From positions 1,860,001-1,924,000 of the forward strand of contig NC_083513.1 in NCBI RefSeq assembly GCF_032362555.1: a stretch of 64,000 nt of DNA. Direction: 5' to 3'. Below are positions 33,630 through 45,745 of the stretch, piece by piece (the stretch's first letter is position 1; each line of letters opens with the position of its first letter). Position numbers and translations under genes: made by a program. The DNA comes from Amyelois transitella (lineage: Eukaryota; Arthropoda; Insecta; Lepidoptera; Pyralidae). Under the pieces are notes generated by a model. That model did no database searches. It was not told the DNA's origin and saw only the letters and a list, made by a program, of their open reading frames with translations.

Positions 33630-34849
33630 TTAGGGTAGACTTTATGAATGTGGTCAAGCTGGGCTTGGCGTATATCTTGGAGTTTTAATTTTATCCTGAA
33701 GTAGCTTATCTTATTTCAAAGCCGACAAAGTCGAAAATATACTTTAGACAATGAAAGAACGATACTTGAAAGAAGGACCCTAAATTATCTATGTACATAT
33801 ACGATACTTACCAAAACATGCTTATTTATCGAAAACCGTAAATTAGCGTGAATAAAGTTGGAAGAGTAAGGTCAAGACGAACGCGGCCAAAGGTCAGGTC
33901 AAGAGTACCTTAAACCGACGAGCTTGCATAGAAAATGATAAAAGTGAATGAAGCGAAAGAAGTATACTGGATTCGTGGAAAGTAGAAAGATGTAATATCT
34001 ACTCCTTTGATGTAGAAATAAATACACGTTTATTTTTTTTACAATGTATGTAAAGGTAAATAAGATTTTTTACTGTATAGCATACTAACAAAATTATTAT
34101 AATTAAATTGTAACTAAGATGGCGTTGTATTAAACATTTTTTTTGCAATTTAATTAAGGCGTCGTAAGAGTCTGTCTCTACGTTACTTAAGTCACTATGT
34201 ATTCTTTCGTGATGATTTATAAAGTATGCGTAAATATATTTTATTAAATAAAATGTTGATCATATATTATTTTTCATTTCTATACCCTTTATTTTATGAG
34301 TACAGTCACCTCCAGGTAAACATCTTTAAGCAATCAAAATAAAATACGGGTCAAGTTTCTCTACAGGCGACTGTACGTTTGTTTTGAGCCAGCAATGTAA
34401 ATGTGGGCAGGGTTGAGATTAGGAAGAGATATGTTAAATACTATTCAATATAAGTTTTGTCGCTTACATCAAAATATATAAACTATATCCCGTATGTCAG
34501 TATGTTATTTTCTTGGAAAGGTTTGTCCAGTACGGTTGGGGTGAGATGTAATCTACAATCAAGAAACCACTAGACCGATTTTGAGGAGAAATTTGGCATA
34601 AAGTATGCTACATTCTCACAACAGTAACATGAGATACTTGAGATACTATTTACAAAAATCCTACAGGAGCTATGCCTTAGGCAAAAGTCTAAATATATAA
34701 TTTCGGGTCAAAGCTATTCCCCTATTCTAAATATATGGTTAAAGTCATAAATTAAAGTATAAAAAATATTAATGAAAATCTCTTTAAAAAAACGTATAAA
34801 ATTTAAAAGTATTCAAACGAAGCAACTTGTTCGATTTTCAAATTGACGC

Positions 34850-35243
34850 ATGCGCCCTCTATTGACACGTGGTGTCTACAATTTACGCGGCAAAGTAATT
34901 TTACTTTTTCACTTTTCTCAGTTCATATTTACAAAAAATACCTTAAAATATTCTAAATTAAAATTTTGATAATTATTTTTGTTATTTTCTATAAAAAAAT
35001 TGGAAAATCGAAATAAAAAATAACGATTCAATGAAACAAAAGTTGCTGTGGGCGTGGTTTGTAGTAGGAAGGGTGTGGGTAGTGGGGATAGCGGAGGGGT
35101 GGGTGGCTTCGTGCTTCGTGGCGCGCGGTACAGCCGGCAGTCGTCTGTGCGCCGCCGCCGCGCGAACATTCTAAGAGGAAACTCTGGTTGATCAGCCCCA
35201 CAGGCTACGTATATCGAGCATCGGAAAACTTTCAGCGGCACTT
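34850..35243 (+). promoter_or_regulatory. Probable CPEB promoter and 5' UTR region
   Basis: The sequence changes from AT-rich to GC- and CpG-rich at about 35040-35170 (GGGCGTGG, GGGGTGGGTGG, GCGCCGCCGCCGCGCG), directly before the short first coding exon. A GC-box-like GGGCGTGG lies at about 35050. The transcription start is not identified. Confidence 0.45.
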
Positions 35244-38200
35244 ATGCCGCTCTTGCATCAGGTGAGATTTTTAACATACCTATCTTCTCTTAAATTTTTG
35301 AAATGTGTAGTTTTTATTTCTTTCTAAGTGGGATAATTTTAAAATTTTCTGATGAATAAACTATTTTTGTAATGGTAATTTAGTTGAGTTAGAGCTCAAT
35401 TTGCCTGATAGTAAGCAAGATGGGGGTTTCTCATAATGTCTATGGAACGTTGCTCAAATTCCTGATTCAACTCTGATCAGTTTCTCATCTCTACAGCTGT
35501 CCAGTCTCGTGATCTCTGCCCGAATATTTTCTACCCCCGTGTAGAATAAAATTTTTGTTTAAGCCTGTTTGAATATTTCTAAACGTCATTTTTTTCCAGG
35601 ACAACAGCCGCAGAGGCGGTGGCTCCAACGAGAACCGCCGCTCGTTGGCAGACTTCCTCGGTTTCGACGCGCAGAGCATCGGCGAGCCCGCAGCTGCTCC
35701 TGCTAACCACCGTACTAATGTGAGTACATACCATAGTTTCTTAAAAAATATGCGTTAAAATGGCTACAGGTTTTAAAATTATTTTTTGACGGTAGATCAA
35801 AGTTCTGGATATTATTTAAAGAGTACCTAATCAAAAAAAATCTAATTGCAATCATTTAACTTTTCAGTATTTATATATTTTTTGACAGTAGATTCAAGTT
35901 ATCCGTTAATAAGTATCATAATTATATTATTTCATAGTTTAGTCACGTTTTTATTTTATTTTTTAAATTTGAGGGTAGATCCTGTAACGGTTTTTCAAAA
36001 GTGAGGATACATTATGAAATTGCAACCATATTGCAATTGAGGGTAGTTTGATATAAAATAAATGCATTGCCTACTTTGAATACGGTACTTCTTGCCTACT
36101 CGTTCGTAATTTTCATTGTTTCATTGATGCGTATTTCTGGTATTTTCAGTGAATTTTATTCGGTTGTTTCTCTAGTCTTAATTTCCTGGAACCAGCTCTT
36201 GCTAGAGTTCAAATTTAAAAACTTAACTTCTATTGTGAAGTAAACTTGGATGTCTTTCACAAATATTTTTACCTTGCCTTTTAAATTTATATTATATTTC
36301 ATATTTCATATTAATATTACCTGTAACATACACCATTTAGATCTATTCTTTTTATTAGCACATTTTCATGAAAGAGCCGCACGGTTGTCTTGTAAATCAT
36401 TTCCCAAACCGGAACTTTCTCGTAAATTGTACTTATTCAAGCAGAAATTTAAATGAGCCGTGATTTTCTAGATTCTCCCAATAAATTTTCAAAAATATAC
36501 CATTTCAAACTAAACAATTGATCCACTATCTTTGTGGCATTTCTCTATTCAAGTTTACGTTAAGGTTGATTTCTTAGTGTTCCTTATACATATTTCGAAT
36601 TGATGCCATAAACTTAAACTTTCTTATTTATGTATACCCACCGATTATTTAATTTATGCGAACAAACCTATTGCAAATCCTTTTTTCCAAACACGCGCCA
36701 CACCACGTTGGGCGCCAAATTAGTGACGCGCGACAAAAACCATTGAAATAAGTTTTTGTCCATCCATAATGCCACGACGACATCCGGGTGTCGTCACTAG
36801 CTCTCGCCGCCTGCCAACACAGAGCTATTAATGTGAGCCTGCTGCCAAATACTCTATGCATTTACTGCGTTTGCATTAGCCCTTCTGTTATAATCTATAT
36901 GGAAATTGTTTGGCAACTCTCTTTTGAAAACTTTTATGGCTAAGATTTCGTTATTAAATGCATATTTTTTATTAAAAATATCCTTAACTTGTTCTTCTCT
37001 TTCTTTCTGAAGGATGCGTAGTTTTGTGTACGAACGGGCTTAAGGTAGGATGATTATGTTGATGCTTAGTGATTCAAGAGTGCAAGCCGATTCGCACATT
37101 ACTGATCGGCACGGCCAGTACAGTTTCGTATACTTCAATGTCATTGAAAAATGATTTTGTACCAAGCTATTCGTACTCGTGACTGTGATGTCGGCGTGCA
37201 GTGACTCTATGTTCGGATAAGTTACTAATCGGCACGTGCCGGCACTGTTATGTGCGGATAGACCTTTAAGCATATTTTGAAAAAAAGAATAGTTCAGCAA
37301 TATAAGTTTGTTACTTCTGACACATGTGCCAAAAGTTACCAAAATCTGCCAGTATTTGTTTTAAAGTATAAATTACAAAAAAATTAACAAAGATATTTAT
37401 CTCTTAAGATTAATCTGCGTTAATATACTCTGTGAAAAGAACTGGTGCCAAGTTCTAGTATTCAATCTTAAGTACCAGAAAAGGCAGTTAAAGTGTCTAA
37501 ATTAAAATACTTCAACCCTAGAGCACCCATTGTTAAGACAGCATTTGTACTTAATAATTTCGGACAAAACATACGAGCAATAAATTTGCTTGCATTACTT
37601 GCCAAGAGGCTCTAAAATCGCAAATCTGTACATCTGATGTGTATAAGGATTTGATGCAAAATGCCGTTACTTGCAGAAGTGCTTCTATGTGCAGATCTCA
37701 AGTATTGGTAATTTATATTACTTTAATACTAGACTCGTTTAAAAAATCTTACTTTAATATAGAAGTGGTTTGAAAGCTTATAAAATAGTCATTTATTTAC
37801 AAGAGTTTAATTATATGTACATAAATGTATTACTTGAGCTAATTAAGCATAATTACCGCTATCGATACAATCCAAAACGTATCAATGATTAAATCAACGA
37901 TACCTATAAAACCATTCAATGCAGCCTCCTTACTACCCTAACTTACAAAAAAAATATTTTCGAAGCGCCAACTCCGTACGGCCTTTAATTTTTGGTTGCA
38001 ATCGCGCTTTTGGCAGCGGCGTTTGGCGGCCCGCGTATTGGCATGCTCTGGCAATTTAATATTATTTGTGTAGGCTGCCACCGGCGTAATCGGCGAGCCG
38101 CGACCCGGAACATGTCTTTGGGGCTGCTTTCATGCTATCTGAGCAAGCCCGACGTTGTGGTAGATAAGATGCGATCACCGGCTGTTAGTTTTTACGATTA

Positions 38201-41200
38201 TATGTATCTCTTGAAACCGGATTTTTGTTTGATCTGAAATGGAGAACATTTGGATTGTATTGTTGTTTTGAAACATTGTTTTGGTAGATCCAACGTAGTG
38301 AGTGACCAAAACTAAATTATAGGCAAGATTGAGATAGAGGACACTATCCTTTATTCCTCCTGGCTTTAGTCCCGGTTGCATGCTCGGGGCTCGTCTCCAG
38401 AGGTGAAGATTCTCCTCTGGAGAGGAGATTCTAGATTGGATGAGTCGGGTTTTCAGCAACCATTTCAGGGGAACCTAACCTGTATTGGGTCGAACGTGCT
38501 TATATACACATCCCGGTATATAAAGACTAAATCAACTCTTGAAAAAGCCTCTAGATATGATGATGCCTTTGTAAAGTCTGTTATGGGTTTCTAAAGATAA
38601 CATGTACTCTGCTGAAAATCTCTTCATTCTGCCAGCTTTGATCCAGGATCTATCTGTATTAGTTCCAGCTTAGCTTTTAAATTAGTTGCCTCTTCAAAAA
38701 TAGTAGATATATGAAGAAGAATTTCCAGGACGTGGTATCTCTGGGCGGTGACGACTGGCGATGGGAGGAGCCCCGTAGCCCGGAAGTGGCGCACACGCCG
38801 CGCTCTCTGGTCCCGCCAAACTGCTTCCCGCCCAGGCATCCCAGGGCTTTCGCTAGCTTCAGGTAAGTTTGAATTGTAACTTTTGCCACTCAGAAATTGT
38901 GTTGAATGGTTTTTGATATCTGTCCTGTCTGCACAGATATCAAAAACCATTCTACACAATTTGATTTTTTAAGCAATACATTCATATAATCATATCTCTT
39001 GTGGGGTAGACAGAGCAAGTGTTTAAGACTGATAGGCCACGTTCAACTGTTTGGCTTAATGATAGAATTACACTTCAAAGATTAGAATAGAATAGATTTA
39101 ATGTTATCCATCTCTTTTCTTTGATGTTGTAAAAGGCGGCTGGGACATTTATTTAATGCAACTTCCCATAGGAATAGGAAAGGCATAATATACCTACCAC
39201 ATATAGGTACTTGGATTTCCGCAGACATATTAATATAGGGAAAGCTTTTTCACGTGAGATTCTTCAAGGCTATGGATTGGCATCGTAAACGTGGCCTTGG
39301 TAGAAATAGAGGTGGGGCACTGTCTACCTCGTAAGGGATGAACACGTGATGTATTTTGTTTGCAGTGAGAGCGCCCGCCCCGGCGCCGGGTGGTCGGAGG
39401 ACTCCGGAGGGCAGGGCATCACGGATCTCGTCGCCTCTTTAGTAAGCGCTACTTTTCTACATAACGTATCTATTTCTGAGCAGTTAAGCCGCTATTAGAC
39501 CATTCTATATTAAGACTGTCTTTAGTTTTAAAACGAATAGTGAATAAGTTACTCGTCTGAATATAGAGTAGTGTAATGAGTTTCATTCATGTTTGTTTAG
39601 GATTGTGCATTAAAATGTGGGTTCAATTTCTATACAATTTTTTAAATAGTAGAAAGAAAAAAATAAGTTATGTTTTTTCACTATGAAAATCTTAGAGCAA
39701 AATTAGGATAACGGATAAAGGGTTCTGCACTAGTTAAAATGCTTCCACAGCTATAAATTTTCGGTTTCTTACATTAGTTTCATTGCTAACGGATGTTCTT
39801 TCGGTAAGCGGCAGTATTCATTATCCAATAGGTTAGATTTCTTTACCAACCTTGGTTACCCGAGCCTTAGTCATAGTTATTCCCCATGCTCCTCTCCAAA
39901 GGGGCGACGATTAATACCAGGATATAATACATACATACATACATAAAATCACGCCTTTTTCCCGGAGGGGTAGGCAGAGACTACCTTATTCCACTTGCCA
40001 CGATCTCTGCATACTTCCTTCGCTTCATCCACATTCATAACTCTCTTCATGCAAGCTCGGTGGTTTTGGGTACTTTTGACCTGACCCTTTACCAGGACGT
40101 CCTTAATTTGATATAACAGACTATGAATAGTGTCTTGTCCCAGCATTTAGTAGCGGTCGTGTTTCAGAAGGCCCTGGCGATGCCGCCGGCTACGAATGCG
40201 CGTGCGCTGCAGACCTCCATACAGGTGCGGCTCAGCTACGAGGGTCTTGAGAAACTGGTATGTTAATTACTTTGTTTTGTTTCACAAGACTTTTGGAACT
40301 CGAGAACTGGTCTTCCAAATTTCAGCTTAACAAAAAGCTGTTTTGTATTTCTAAGTAACCTCTTTGCCAAACTGATTATTATAGCTTTTATTTGTTCAAA
40401 TGTATTCGGTAAAATTTGCCACTAGTCCAAAAAAACTTTAGAACATTCGAATATTTTTTATCTCAAATTGGAATGGTTAAATGTTTCGGAAACGTAAACG
40501 TATTTTTTACTTGTTGATTACTGAATCATTAAGTGAAATAAGTTTTGAAATGTTTAGCTTTTATAAGATAAATTAAATTTGCAGGTGGAGCCGCCATGGC
40601 CGCCTGAACAGGCCAGCTCTACCAGAGAAGAGCGGGCGCTCACTCGCAGAGCCTCCTTTTGTAAGTACATCTGTTTCATTCTCTCCTCCCTGCACGTGTA
40701 TTATCTATGGTAACTTAATCTATGGTTTTGAAAGCATGACTATACCTTCAAAATATTTGAACATACATACATATGGTCACGTCTAAGTCCCTTGCGGGGT
40801 AGACAGAGCCAACAAGTCTTGAAAGGACTGAATGGCCACGTTCAGCTATTTGGCTTAATGATAGAATTGAGATTCCAATAGTGACAGGTTGCTAGCCCTT
40901 CGCCTAAAAAAGAATCCAAAGTTTGTAAGCCTATCCCTTAGTCGCTTTTAACGACATCCATGGGAAAGAGATGGGAGTGGTCTTATTCTTTTTTTGTATT
41001 GGTGCCGGGAACCACACGACAAAATATTTGAAAAGGATTTCAAATGGCTGATAATTCTTTTATCTAAATTTAACAAGCTTTGATGCTGTCTCTGATACAT
41101 TTTTCTCTGCCAGTAATCCCACGAATACCACATATTTTTTCTAGTAATGTGCTACAAATCTTGTTTTTCCGTTCCGAAAAAGCCGCGGCCGCTTCCAAAT

Positions 41201-44200
41201 TTCGACATCTATTAAGTTTAAGGATTGAATGAGGCTCACCATGCCAATACGTGGATAATCCACGCTTTGTAAAAGCAACTTCATAGCACTAATTAGCAAG
41301 TACAGCTCTCATTAACATTAAATGTTTTTGGACCAGCCAGCACAGCTTTCATTGTTATACCCTTCCGGAAACACCATATTCTATAAATTCCGTATTTTTC
41401 GTAACAGTTAACTGAATAATTTTGACATTGTGTGCAGTATGGTTTCCAGCTAGAACCACTCCATATATTTCCCATGGAAGTTCGTTTTCCTCGTGTAGGA
41501 AATATGTAGAAAGGAGAAAAGAGTAGAAAATAATCAGTTTAAAATGTCTATATTATTCAACGCATAAATTAAAAACCTTTGACAATAATTATTTTTGACA
41601 TCTCTCAATAAACATCATGGCAATCGTTGCTATGGTGTATACCAAGAAGGTTGCCTACAAGTCTTAAAGACTGTTGGCTCTGTCTACCACGCAATGGATA
41701 TAGCCGTGACTGACATGTAAATATTGCAGGTGGTGCAACCCCTGTCTGCGTGGGCAGCGCAGTCGAGGGGTCTCCGGCGAGGTGGACGGGCGTACTACCC
41801 GCTCGTTGTACAGATCCTAGTGCTGGGTTCTCGGCGAAGGTGTTCCTCGGGGGGCTCCCGTGGGACATCACGGAGCAGGCGCTCATGCTGGCTCTTAAAC
41901 AGTTCCAGCCAGTGCGGTCAGTTCTTGGAACATTTGGATTATTTAACTCGTGAATTAAGTTAAAATGAGTGCCTGTTTCTACCATCATGTTATGAAAGTC
42001 TAGTCTTGCAATATGAGTAATCTACACCACGTTCTTTAAGTAAAAGGAACTTTTTGAGAACACTATAGGCTATCGTCAGAGAATACATTTTTATTTGTTA
42101 AATACCTATTCGCTTCTAAATTGATAGTCTGATACTTATGACAATTGAGAGAACTTATGGAAATTTGTTTGACAAAATCGTCCAATGGTTTGTGATAACT
42201 TCGAAAATGTGGTACAGCGACAGTATTAATAATTCGTAGTCTGCCTTTATAAAAAAAATTCGATGGGGAAAGCTAATGTTTTGTCTGACTTTTTATATTT
42301 CCCCGCAGTGTGGAATGGCCCGGGCAAGCGGACGGCGCGGCGGCGCGCGGCTTCGCGTACGTGACGCTGGACAGCGAGCGCCGCGTGCGCGCGCTGCTGG
42401 CGGCCGCGCGCCGCGACGGACACAACTGGTACTACCGGGTCGTGTCGCGCAAGATGCGGGCCAAGGAGGTCGGCGTTCCATTTACGAATTTCATTTTTAA
42501 TTATTTTTGTTAAAAGCCAGTCATTTTGGAATACATGTTTAAAAATGTATCAATTGTGGCCGGGAATTTAATTTAGGTACTTTGAATTTTGAATGCGGAG
42601 ATTGGACATTCTGCAGTTTTTTTTTTATTTTTCACTAGCGACCCGCCCCGGCTTTGCACGGGTGCAAAATTATAAATGTTATTATACATAAAAACCTTCC
42701 TTTTGAATCACTCTACCTGTTACAAAAAACCGCATCAAAATCAGTTGCGTAAATCCGTTGCGTTATTTTAAAGATTTAAGCATACAGACAGACTAAAATA
42801 GCGACTTTGTTTTATACTATGTAGTGACAAGGTTGTGATTAAACTTGTGACTTGACCAGTTCGCAATAGCAACCAATCTATTGAATTTAGAACTATTCTC
42901 ATACATCTACAAATACTTCTACAGCTATTACAAACCGTATTTTCACGTACAAACCAATCGAATGTTATGACGAAAATAAATACTTGTTGTGAACTTGTTA
43001 ACTTATCCTGGGCCCCAAAGCAAAACATTGAAATATAACAGATCACGCAAGGTCATTCTAAAACCCTTTATACAATTGCAGGCAGAAGTGATCCCCTGGG
43101 CGGTGTCGGACTCCAACTGGGTGAGCGGGGGCTCGGCCCGCCTGGAGCCGCGCCGCACGGTGTTCGTGGGAGCCCTGCACGGCATGCTGAGCGCGTCGGC
43201 GCTTGCGCACATCATGAATGAACTGTTCGGAGGCGTTGTTTATGCTGGTAAGGGATTTAGTAATTTTTATTATGAACATCGGCAGATACTTGGTGACTGA
43301 GAAATTTATAGTTCATTTCATTAAGAGTTTCTCACGGTTTCTCGTCTATGTATCCTACAGCAATTAAATTCAAATAGTGCTACTGCAAGTACTAATTTAT
43401 AATTTTTGTAGATTTGTTATCTGAAAAGTGAAACTTTCATTTTACTCCACTTATTGCGAAATAAAAATATTTTTTGTTAATACAAGTTTCGTCGAATTGT
43501 TTATAGAACTCCTCTGTTATACATACATACAAAAAGTCCCGCCCTTTTCCCTGAGAGGTAGGCAGAGACTACATCTTTCCACTTACCACGATCTCTGCAT
43601 ACTCTTGTTTTCTTTGTTTTAAATATTTTCTTTAATGCCCATAAACTTGTCACAGGTATCGACACAGACAAGAATAAGTACCCGATAGGCTCCGGCCGCG
43701 TCACGTTCAACAACGTGCGCTCGTACGTGCGCGCTATTTCCGCGGGATACGTGGAAATTGTTACCGACAAGTTCTCTAAAAAGGTATGTTTATCCTGTAT
43801 TTTTAGCTCCCCATTTCTTTTAATTTTCCCCAACCTATCGCTGTTTCGCTTTTTATTATGATTTAAAACGGGACAGCGATAGTTTGTCGCACGACAAAAA
43901 CTGCGTCGCGCGTATCGTGCTACTGGGACGTGAGCATATTTGAACTAGAAAAATTTTTTGAACAGTTTTATCAGTAGCTACAATCTGATAATTAAGTACC
44001 CAATAGAAAGATCCAAAACCGCAAAGGTTGCATGAAGAGAGTTATGAATGTGGATGAAGCGAAAGGAGTATGCAGAGATCGTGGCAAGTGGAAAGATGTA
44101 GACTCTGATGTATATGTTCAAAGAAGTTATACAAACTCCTTAGTTATGTTCTTGTTTATCTGTGGTGCAGCGTCCCATGCGCGCGCATCAAAAAAATACA

Positions 44201-45745
44201 TGGCATTCGTGTCCACGCTTTCCTTTGGTAATTGCATGAATATTTATAAATATCACTCTGCCTACCCCTCCGGGGAAAAGGCGTGGTTTTATGTATGTAT
44301 GTAGAAAGAAAAGGGTAAATCAATACTAGATTGGGTCTATAGGAATGATTCGATGAAGAGGAATGTTTCCATCACATTCTACAGTTACTCGGTAATCTGC
44401 TGGCGTTTCGGCGTTGAAATTTATATAAAATTTTTGTTTTGTATTCTTCAGATACAAGTAGACCCATATTTGGAGGACTCGATGTGTTCGGAATGCAACC
44501 TGCAGCAGGGTCCATACTTCTGCCGTGAACCAATGTGCTTCAGGTAATTCATTTACTCTCTAAAACCTAGCAATATACAAAGATATTTTAGCGTTTAACC
44601 TGTTTGCCGTTTTTGAAACTTTGACTGGAAGTCTTTTTATAATAGAATTGTAGCTTTAAGGCAAGACAGTACAGCTTCACCTACAGATAAGTGAAAAATT
44701 TTACATGACAATAAACACTAGAAGCAGCATTTTGTAAGTCTATCCTTTGGTCGCCTTTTACATCCATGGGAAAGAGAGTGGTCCTATTCTTATATTGGTG
44801 CCGGGAACCACACGGCATTGCTAAATTAATGTGGAATTTATACATTAACGCACTTTCCTGTTTAAACCTGGTTGACTATATTTAAAGTCAATTTTACTAC
44901 CCATTTGCAAAAACTTCTTTCATTCCTACAACCAATTTGCAAATTGTGCAATAAACATATCTCCAAAATCAGATACTTCTGCCGCTCGTGTTGGATGTGG
45001 CAACACTCTGTGGAGCCCCACAAGCCCCTGATGCGGAATTCGAAGGGCCCTCCAGTGTTCCCCGCCGCCAACCACCAGGCCAGGCCCGACCAGAACTTGT
45101 TCAACGGCGGATTTGGTACAAGCGAGGGTGAGTCATTTCAACATTTTTATCAATATACTTAAATTTTTCAGAGGTAGTTTAGTAAAGGTTTGTTTTCAAA
45201 GGTTTGTTGGAATTTAAGACTCCTCAGAATCTGAAAAGACTGGACTGTTTTAATCTTTAGCTCTAACCAAACGGAACCATCAAGTTTAGTCTTAAATTGT
45301 ATACCATTTGTATGATTTATTTAAAAACAAAGTTAAGTGTAATTTCGAAGAGTATATGAAAAAAATCCTTTTTCTAATTTGATTTTCAGACTCCGTACCT
45401 CCGGCAAATATTAATTACTGTAAAGTGACTTAAAATTTGCAAATGTTCTACATATAATTACGTCTTTGTCCCTTGCTGGGAAGACAGAGGCAACAGTCTT
45501 GAAAAGACTGATGGCTCTCGTTCAGCAGTTCAGATTTAAATAGTGACAGGTTGCTAGCCCATCTCCTAAAAGAATCCCAAGTTTATACGCCTATCCCTTA
45601 AGCAAGTGTTGTTACCAACATAAATGACATTCCCCTGTTCCCAGGTACCCCCTCGCCCGCCACGAGCGGAACCAGCGGGACCTCGGAGTTCGACGCCGGC
45701 GCCGCCTGCGAGGAGCCCGCCGAGGCCGGGTGGCCGCTTAACTAA
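35244..45745 (+). CDS. orb: CPEB1/orb, cytoplasmic polyadenylation element binding protein
   Basis: CPEB binds U-rich elements in 3' UTRs and controls poly(A) length and translation, chiefly in oocytes and neurons. Thirteen exons join in phase: 35244-35261, 35600-35719, 38729-38862, 39366-39441, 40168-40257, 40585-40660, 41730-41916, 42309-42468, 43082-43247, 43656-43783, 44452-44543, 44973-45127, 45645-45745 (TAA), giving 500 aa. RRM1 begins [12 protein letters not shown] (209-220) with GFAYVTL at 248-254. RRM2 begins [11 protein letters not shown] (313-323) with GSGRVTFNN at 354-362. The C-terminal ZZ-type zinc module has C397, C400, C409, C414, C419, C422, H427 and H432. VEWPG after RRM1 strand 1 and [12 protein letters not shown] mark the CPEB1/orb branch, not CPEB2-4/orb2. 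The N-terminal half is low in conserved motifs. The six-codon first exon is the least certain part; other promoters may exist. Confidence 0.93.
35720..38728 (+). other. CPEB large intron 2
   Basis: AT-rich with no recognisable gene. A GC-richer patch at about 36690-36850 (GCGCCAAATTAGTGACGCGC...GACGACATCCGGGTGTCGTC) includes a short hairpin but no convincing ORF. Another GC-richer patch lies at 37970-38160. Bases 38390-38440 hold an inverted pair around TCCAGAGG and CCTCTGGAGAGGAG. Confidence 0.5.
38894..38962. repeat. Near-perfect hairpin, 30-bp arms, just after the CPEB exon 3 donor
   Basis: Left arm 38894-38923 (AAATTGTGTTGAATGG...) and right arm 38933-38962 are reverse complements with one mismatch and a 9-base loop. 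It starts 32 bases after the donor at 38863. In the transcript it would form a strong stem close to the 5' splice site. Confidence 0.9.
38978..39078 (-). mobile_element. SINE 3' fragment, antisense
   Basis: ATAATCATATCTCTTGTGGG to GGCTTAATGATAGAATTAC. It lies immediately after the hairpin in CPEB intron 3. A sense SINE 3' end (about 39316-39350) lies further on, next to the exon 4 acceptor. Confidence 0.65.
39927..40113 (-). mobile_element. LINE 3' fragment, antisense, in CPEB intron 4
   Basis: It starts (CATA)n, then AAAATCACGCCTTTTTCCCG, and continues to CCTTAATTTGATAT. The CPEB exon 5 acceptor is 54 bases downstream. The reverse open frame over it is the LINE C-terminal peptide. Confidence 0.85.
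40761..41021 (-). mobile_element. SINE (GCCGTGTGG family), full antisense copy in CPEB intron 6
   Basis: From (CATA)n and TGGTCACGTCTAAGTCCC through GTGACAGGTTGCTAGCCC to GGTGCCGGGAACCACACGAC. It is nearly full length. Confidence 0.85.
41917..43081 (+). other. CPEB introns 7 and 8
   Basis: Apart from exon 8 (42309-42468) and the repeat at 42638-42829, these bases are AT-rich and unremarkable. I see no further feature. Confidence 0.5.
42638..42829 (-). repeat. Reverse copy of the 31599-31785 repeat, in CPEB intron 8
   Basis: It starts CACTAGCGACCCGCCCCGG and ends TTTTATACTATGTAGTGAC. A run of about 12 bases related to GCAACGGATTT is duplicated inside it (GTTGCGTAAATCCGTTGCG). Otherwise it is very similar to the copy in the SMG8 3' UTR. 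Confidence 0.65.
43519..43605 (-). mobile_element. LINE 3' fragment, antisense, before CPEB exon 10
   Basis: ACATACATACAAAAAGTCCC through GGTAGGCAGAGACTACATC to CACGATCTCTGCATACTC. It ends about 50 bases before the exon 10 acceptor. Confidence 0.75.
43835..43925. mobile_element. Foldback element, second copy
   Basis: This copy shares CTATCGCTGTTTCGCTTTTT, GGACAGCGATAG and GTCGCGCG with the element at 13430-13543. It lies in the CPEB intron between exons 10 and 11. Its outer arms are more decayed. Confidence 0.6.
44018..44303 (+). mobile_element. LINE 3' fragment split by a 145-bp insert
   Basis: Left part 44018-44107 (AACCGCAAAGGTTGCATGAA...GGAAAGATGTAGACTCT) and right part 44253-44303 (CTCTGCCTACCCCTCC...GGTTTTATGTATG) are contiguous in other copies. 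Between them lie about 145 unrelated bases that include GTCCCATGCGCGCGCATC. The insert lacks clear terminal repeats. Confidence 0.7.
44732..44817 (-). mobile_element. SINE head fragment, antisense
   Basis: TTTTGTAAGTCTATCCTTTG to GGTGCCGGGAACCACACGGC. It lies in CPEB intron 11. Confidence 0.7.
45451..45603 (-). mobile_element. SINE 3' part, antisense, in CPEB intron 12
   Basis: CATATAATTACGTCTTTGTC through AGTGACAGGTTGCTAGCCCA to GCCTATCCCTTA. It lies 41 bases before the last CPEB exon. Confidence 0.7.

Larger units (their letters stand above)
31576..35243. other. SMG8-CPEB intergenic region
   Basis: No supported gene. In order: a repeat that occupies the SMG8 3' UTR (31599-31785), a LINE 3' fragment (32033-32266), a SINE 3' fragment (32407-32502), a decayed foldback copy (about 32510-32570), a tRNA-SINE tail fragment (about 32840-32905), a SINE copy with an inverted tail (33304-33629), a very decayed LINE end (about 33860-34015), and a small inverted-repeat pair (about 34303-34376, TACAGTC...GACTGTA). 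The last 300 bases become GC-rich before the CPEB start. Confidence 0.6.

Noticed and set aside
34918-35241. A 107-codon reverse frame upstream of CPEB
   Set aside because: It has no family match and lies in the GC-rich promoter region of CPEB.
38175-38594. Reverse and forward frames of 70-95 codons in CPEB intron 2
   Set aside because: No domain, no splice context, low complexity.
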